Positions 61,064-64,000 of a stretch of DNA of 64,000 bases are shown here, one piece after another. The stretch is from NCBI GenBank assembly GCA_024280215.1, contig JAJRQO010000018.1, forward strand, positions 1 to 64,000, given 5' to 3'. The first letter of the stretch is position 1, and each line of letters opens with the position of its first letter. Both the position numbers and the translations under genes were made by a program. Below the pieces are notes generated by a model. The model ran no database searches. It was given only the letters and a program-made list of their open reading frames with translations, and was not told the origin of the DNA. This stretch comes from Candidatus Zixiibacteriota bacterium. GTDB taxonomy: Bacteria; Zixibacteria; MSB-5A5; GN15; FEB-12.

Positions 61064-63237
61064 CGTATAACCGCTATTTTTGTTTTGAGTTCTTTTATGA
61101 CGGTTTTTTTACTATCCTGTTGTGACATAAGACGGAGATACGCTAAATATACACCAGAGGCAACATCATTCCCTCTTTCGTTTTTCATATCCCAACTCAC
61201 GAGATCTTGTCCTTGAGATGACAACAAATCAATAGAAGTAATTTTTTCAAAAGAACGAATTCGTTCACCATTTATGTTAAAAATATCAATTACAAAATAC
61301 CCACTATTTAGAATAATATTTGTCAGTGCTGTATCAGCAGTCAAAGAGTCAATCGAACGAATTAGATATGTTGAGTCCGTCGATGGTTGAAATTTAAATG
61401 TTATCTGTTTCTCGGCCAATTTATCATACACCGCAGGGTTTGGATATGGATAAAAAATTGCAGGTTCAATCGAGTGGCTAAAGTAAATAGAATCAAGAGG
61501 ATTTGGGTTCAATGTATTAAGTACACCAAAGCCTACCCCATAATCTGAACCTGTATAAAAATGTCTATTTGATGATGCCGGAGTTATAACAAATGTTATA
61601 CTATTATATTTTGATGGTCCTAAAACATCAAGACCTAATGCCGATCCTGCTGGGAATATTCTTTCATCGATGATTATTGAATCTTTTATTAATTTATCTT
61701 CATAAATGATACTAAAACCCCATGGGTTAGAAAATGTTCCTTCAAGAGCTAAAATCATCTTCATAACATCTATTGAATCAATACAAACAAAAGTATCAAT
61801 ATACAGTGTATCAAATGCATCTAAAGAAGTAACCTCGGTCGAGTCAGTACAAGTTGGAAAGGTACCAGTATTGCATCTCCAATACGTCGTATCAAATGCA
61901 ACAGCGGAATCAGTGCAGTTGTATTCAGCAATCAGATGAAATACATTATTTAATTTTAAATAAAAGGCACTATTATGGACAGGATTATAATCCCCGTTAT
62001 TAGTCGCGGGAACAATCACAGGATAATCGTATTCCGTTCGAATACTTAAAGCTGCTGGATCTTCACTAAACTCAACATCATATGACTCTCGTTCAGAATA
62101 GCCATATCCTTGTGGAGCTAACAATGCTCTGCTTCCGGTAAAATAATTCCAAAGTGCAAACTCAGCAAAAATAGTTTCAAAAGATTCTGCACTTGATGTG
62201 ACAGAATCTATAACCTCTCCAGTCACTTGAATAGAATGTGGTCCAGGACCATACTCACCACATTTTAGCCAGATTGCTTTTATGATATCCGCATCAAATT
62301 TTTCAGACAAGAAAAGAGGAAAAACAACAGAACCATACGGATGTAAATCACTACTATTTAAAAACTGTTGAATTGAAGCTGCAGGATCATTAAAGAAAAA
62401 GGGAAGATAACTATAATAATCATTTACATCATCATAAATTTCTTCTTCCATCCAAACCGATGACATCTCCATCCAAGCAGGGCCTGCAACAACATTTGAA
62501 ACTTGTTCCGATTCAGTAGCATCAATAGCAAACTGCACCATGTGGAAAAACTCATGGGCTGCTGTAACTCTAAAGGCATCCAAAGGACGATTTTTATATC
62601 GTGGTAAATTATTGAAATCATTTTCTATCTCTAAGAATGCGGTCGCTAACGAATCTCCATTAGGCATTACTAAAACAGAATCAGTCCAAGCCAATCCATA
62701 AAATGGACCTGAGATATCTAATAAATAGACATCATATTTTTCATCACCACCCGCAACGTAAAACGAATCACGCACTGGCTCAGGATAACCTAAAGAATCA
62801 ATAATATGTGCATACACTTCATCCAAGATGAGAGCGACAGAGTCGATATACCCCAAAGCTCCCCCAGTAATATTACTATAGACAGCATCATCACCAACAG
62901 TCGAAAAGTGAATTAAGAAGTTTCCCGATGGAGAACTTATAGTATCAGGAAGATAGTCTGGACGGGCAACTAATTGCACCCCAGTCGAGCGTAACAATTG
63001 TTTGTCAAATTTATCATAATTGAGTTTGAAATCCCGAACAATTGACATACCACATTTGCCAGAGAGGTCTGTCATTTCAGATTCTTCAGCAAAAGCCGTA
63101 GCTTGAGATTGAGACAACTGACCAGTCAGAAACATATAATTTTGTATAATTTCATCCTGTTTTTCAAGAGACATGTCAGATGCTACGACCAACGAAAAAC
63201 TCAGACAAAAAAGAAGAGCAAAAATATATTTTTTCAA
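61060..63237 (-). CDS. Secreted MXAN_6640-like metalloprotease with FlgD/T9SS-type tail
   Basis: 725 residues. Signal peptide (KKYIFALLFCLSFSLVVAS); zinc motif HEFFH near residue 226 in RVTAAHEFFHMVQFAID, followed by WMEMSSVWMEEEIYDD. The C-terminal module PYPNPA ... VIDIFNINGERI ... SWDMKNERGNDVASGVYLAY is FlgD-like, typical of cell-surface or type 9-secreted proteins. The TTG at 63237 is chosen because GAGG (63246-63243) precedes it by 6 bases and it yields a proper signal peptide; longer readings to 63408 would overlap the upstream PHP gene by 160 bases. It may be co-transcribed with the vitamin-uptake-like genes downstream. Confidence 0.8.
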   Translation of the reverse strand: MKKYIFALLFCLSFSLVVASDMSLEKQDEIIQNYMFLTGQLSQSQATAFAEESEMTDLSGKCGMSIVRDFKLNYDKFDKQLLRSTGVQLVARPDYLPDTISSPSGNFLIHFSTVGDDAVYSNITGGALGYIDSVALILDEVYAHIIDSLGYPEPVRDSFYVAGGDEKYDVYLLDISGPFYGLAWTDSVLVMPNGDSLATAFLEIENDFNNLPRYKNRPLDAFRVTAAHEFFHMVQFAIDATESEQVSNVVAGPAWMEMSSVWMEEEIYDDVNDYYSYLPFFFNDPAASIQQFLNSSDLHPYGSVVFPLFLSEKFDADIIKAIWLKCGEYGPGPHSIQVTGEVIDSVTSSAESFETIFAEFALWNYFTGSRALLAPQGYGYSERESYDVEFSEDPAALSIRTEYDYPVIVPATNNGDYNPVHNSAFYLKLNNVFHLIAEYNCTDSAVAFDTTYWRCNTGTFPTCTDSTEVTSLDAFDTLYIDTFVCIDSIDVMKMILALEGTFSNPWGFSIIYEDKLIKDSIIIDERIFPAGSALGLDVLGPSKYNSITFVITPASSNRHFYTGSDYGVGFGVLNTLNPNPLDSIYFSHSIEPAIFYPYPNPAVYDKLAEKQITFKFQPSTDSTYLIRSIDSLTADTALTNIILNSGYFVIDIFNINGERIRSFEKITSIDLLSSQGQDLVSWDMKNERGNDVASGVYLAYLRLMSQQDSKKTVIKELKTKIAVIR

Positions 63238-63244
63238 ATCAACC

Positions 63245-64000
63245 TCAATTCTTATGACCTTTTTCAAATAACTTTTCAAAACATTCATACGGGACTCTTT
63301 GTGAACCGACCGAACCATGTCGGTCAGAGATACCATGATAATCAGAGCCACCAGTAATGAGAAGATGATGTCTATCTGCCAAATGTTTATACCTATCAGA
63401 ATCGGCAACTTTATGACTCGAGTGATATGCTTCGATTCCGTCTAATCCGAGTCCAACCAGTTCTTGTAAATATTTTTCTTTATTATTTATGCCAGGATGA
63501 GCCAAAACAACTAATCCTCCAGCATTATGTACTAAATCAATTGCATCTTGAGACGTAAAATTTTCTTTTGCTACAAAGGCTGGTCCAGCATCAGAAATAT
63601 ATTTATGAAAAGCCTCTTCATAGTATGATGTCATTTTTTTGTTAAACAACGCTCTTGCAATATGTGGTCGCCCAACAACAGAACCATTCGACTCTTTTAC
63701 AACATCTTCGTAAGAAATATCCAGCCCTAATTCGTTTAATTTTTCAACCATCTTCATACCACGTTTTTCACGGGTCACCTGAAAATCTTTTAAGGCATTT
63801 ATAAACTCTTCGTTTTCATGGTCAAACAAGTATGCCAATAAATGCATATCACCGTCTTCAAGTGAGACGGAAAGCTCTACCCCTGAAATCAAAATCGGGT
63901 CATCATCTGTCAGCATTTCTTTTATAGCTAAATACCCTTCAATAGTATCATGATCGGTCACCGCAAAGGCACTAAGCTTTTTACTCCGAACAATAGCAAG
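63245..64000 (-). CDS. PHP-domain nucleotidase, 5'-truncated by window edge (RNase AM/YciV-like)
   Basis: Frame continues past 64000; the N-terminal DxHxHT motif is outside the window. Visible: AVTDHDTIEGY, SGVELSV, the central helical insert (VEKLNELGLDISYEDV ... GRPHIARALF), VVLAHPG, GIEAYHSSH and GGSDYHG. These are the PHP motifs of the 3',5'-nucleoside bisphosphate phosphatase/5'-3' exonuclease family (YciV/RNase AM, TrpH). The GTG at 63961 is within the protein, not its start. It lies 7 bases from the metalloprotease start. Confidence 0.85.
   Translation of the reverse strand, partial: LAIVRSKKLSAFAVTDHDTIEGYLAIKEMLTDDDPILISGVELSVSLEDGDMHLLAYLFDHENEEFINALKDFQVTREKRGMKMVEKLNELGLDISYEDVVKESNGSVVGRPHIARALFNKKMTSYYEEAFHKYISDAGPAFVAKENFTSQDAIDLVHNAGGLVVLAHPGINNKEKYLQELVGLGLDGIEAYHSSHKVADSDRYKHLADRHHLLITGGSDYHGISDRHGSVGSQRVPYECFEKLFEKGHKN

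Noticed and set aside
63238-63408. 57-residue extension of the secreted metalloprotease
   Set aside because: It would overlap the upstream PHP gene by 160 bases and hide the signal peptide; TTG 63237 has an ideal GAGG.
1-64000. tRNA or rRNA genes
   Set aside because: No cloverleaf or rRNA-like sequence was seen in the intergenic regions on reading; a tRNA scan would be needed to be certain.

Overview
AT-rich bacterial chromosome segment. It carries a near-complete energy-metabolism core and several envelope and signalling genes. The C-terminal dockerin-type repeats of the subtilase (pattern D-I-A-D-L-V-x-L-V-x-Y-M-F-x-G-G), the T9SS/FlgD-like tail on another secreted protein, the single-membrane-subunit (b558-type) succinate dehydrogenase and the ferredoxin-linked 2-oxoacid oxidoreductase together suggest an uncultivated FCB-group lineage, most like Candidatus Zixibacteria. 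This is an inference from protein style, not a placement. Promoters are sigma70-like (TTGACA-N16/17-TATATT type) and most genes have GGAGG-type ribosome sites, which argues against Bacteroidetes.

Layout. 1-602: hairpin-rich repeat region and the sdh promoter. 603-3963: sdhCAB with a strong terminator. 4437-6856 (minus): an orphan protein, a short citryl-CoA-lyase/citrate-synthase-like enzyme and a lipoprotein. 7136-14085 (plus): a nine-gene, translationally coupled operon joining a 2-oxoacid:ferredoxin oxidoreductase to a NuoEF/HoxU-like NADH module. 14701-17121 (minus): TonB-dependent receptor. 17122-17920: cluster of palindromes. 17921-21599: RsbV/RsbW/RsbU-type partner-switch genes and a Nudix hydrolase. 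21694-23382: outer-membrane protein. 23604-28301: GAF-PAS histidine kinase and Ser/Thr kinase-TPR protein. 28344-30947 (minus): a 24-residue peptide gene and a PqqD-M50-HlyD fusion. 30999-32750 (minus): ClC transporter. 32932-34863: FAD oxidoreductase and a secreted helical protein. 34880-35641 (minus): histidine-acceptor protein without ATPase domain. 35931-40245: purF and a secreted subtilase. 40271-54907 (minus): all fourteen nuo genes, A to N, with a small glutaredoxin between nuoM and nuoN. 55102-58439 (minus): Janus/PHPT1-like protein, PHP protein, MFS transporter, HD protein. 58494-64000 (minus): TonB receptor, ECF S-component-like protein, metalloprotease and an edge-truncated PHP phosphatase.

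How it fits together. Succinate dehydrogenase/fumarate reductase, the 2-oxoacid:ferredoxin oxidoreductase and the citryl-CoA-lyase-like enzyme are TCA-cycle steps that can run in either direction. The NADH module next to the oxidoreductase suggests that its electrons are exchanged with NAD, and complex I would feed quinone. The direction of the cycle cannot be read from this window.

Two things stand out as new. (1) A 24-codon ORF with a near-perfect Shine-Dalgarno in a hairpin loop, its own promoter and its own terminator sits beside a PqqD-M50 protease-HlyD fusion. It looks like a minimal peptide maturation/export pair, with an LEDRIAP motif in the peptide. (2) The glutaredoxin inside the complex I operon appears to end in a selenocysteine: an in-frame TGA is followed by two codons and TAA, with a hairpin at the right distance downstream. 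This matches the Uxx-star glutaredoxin-like selenoprotein layout.
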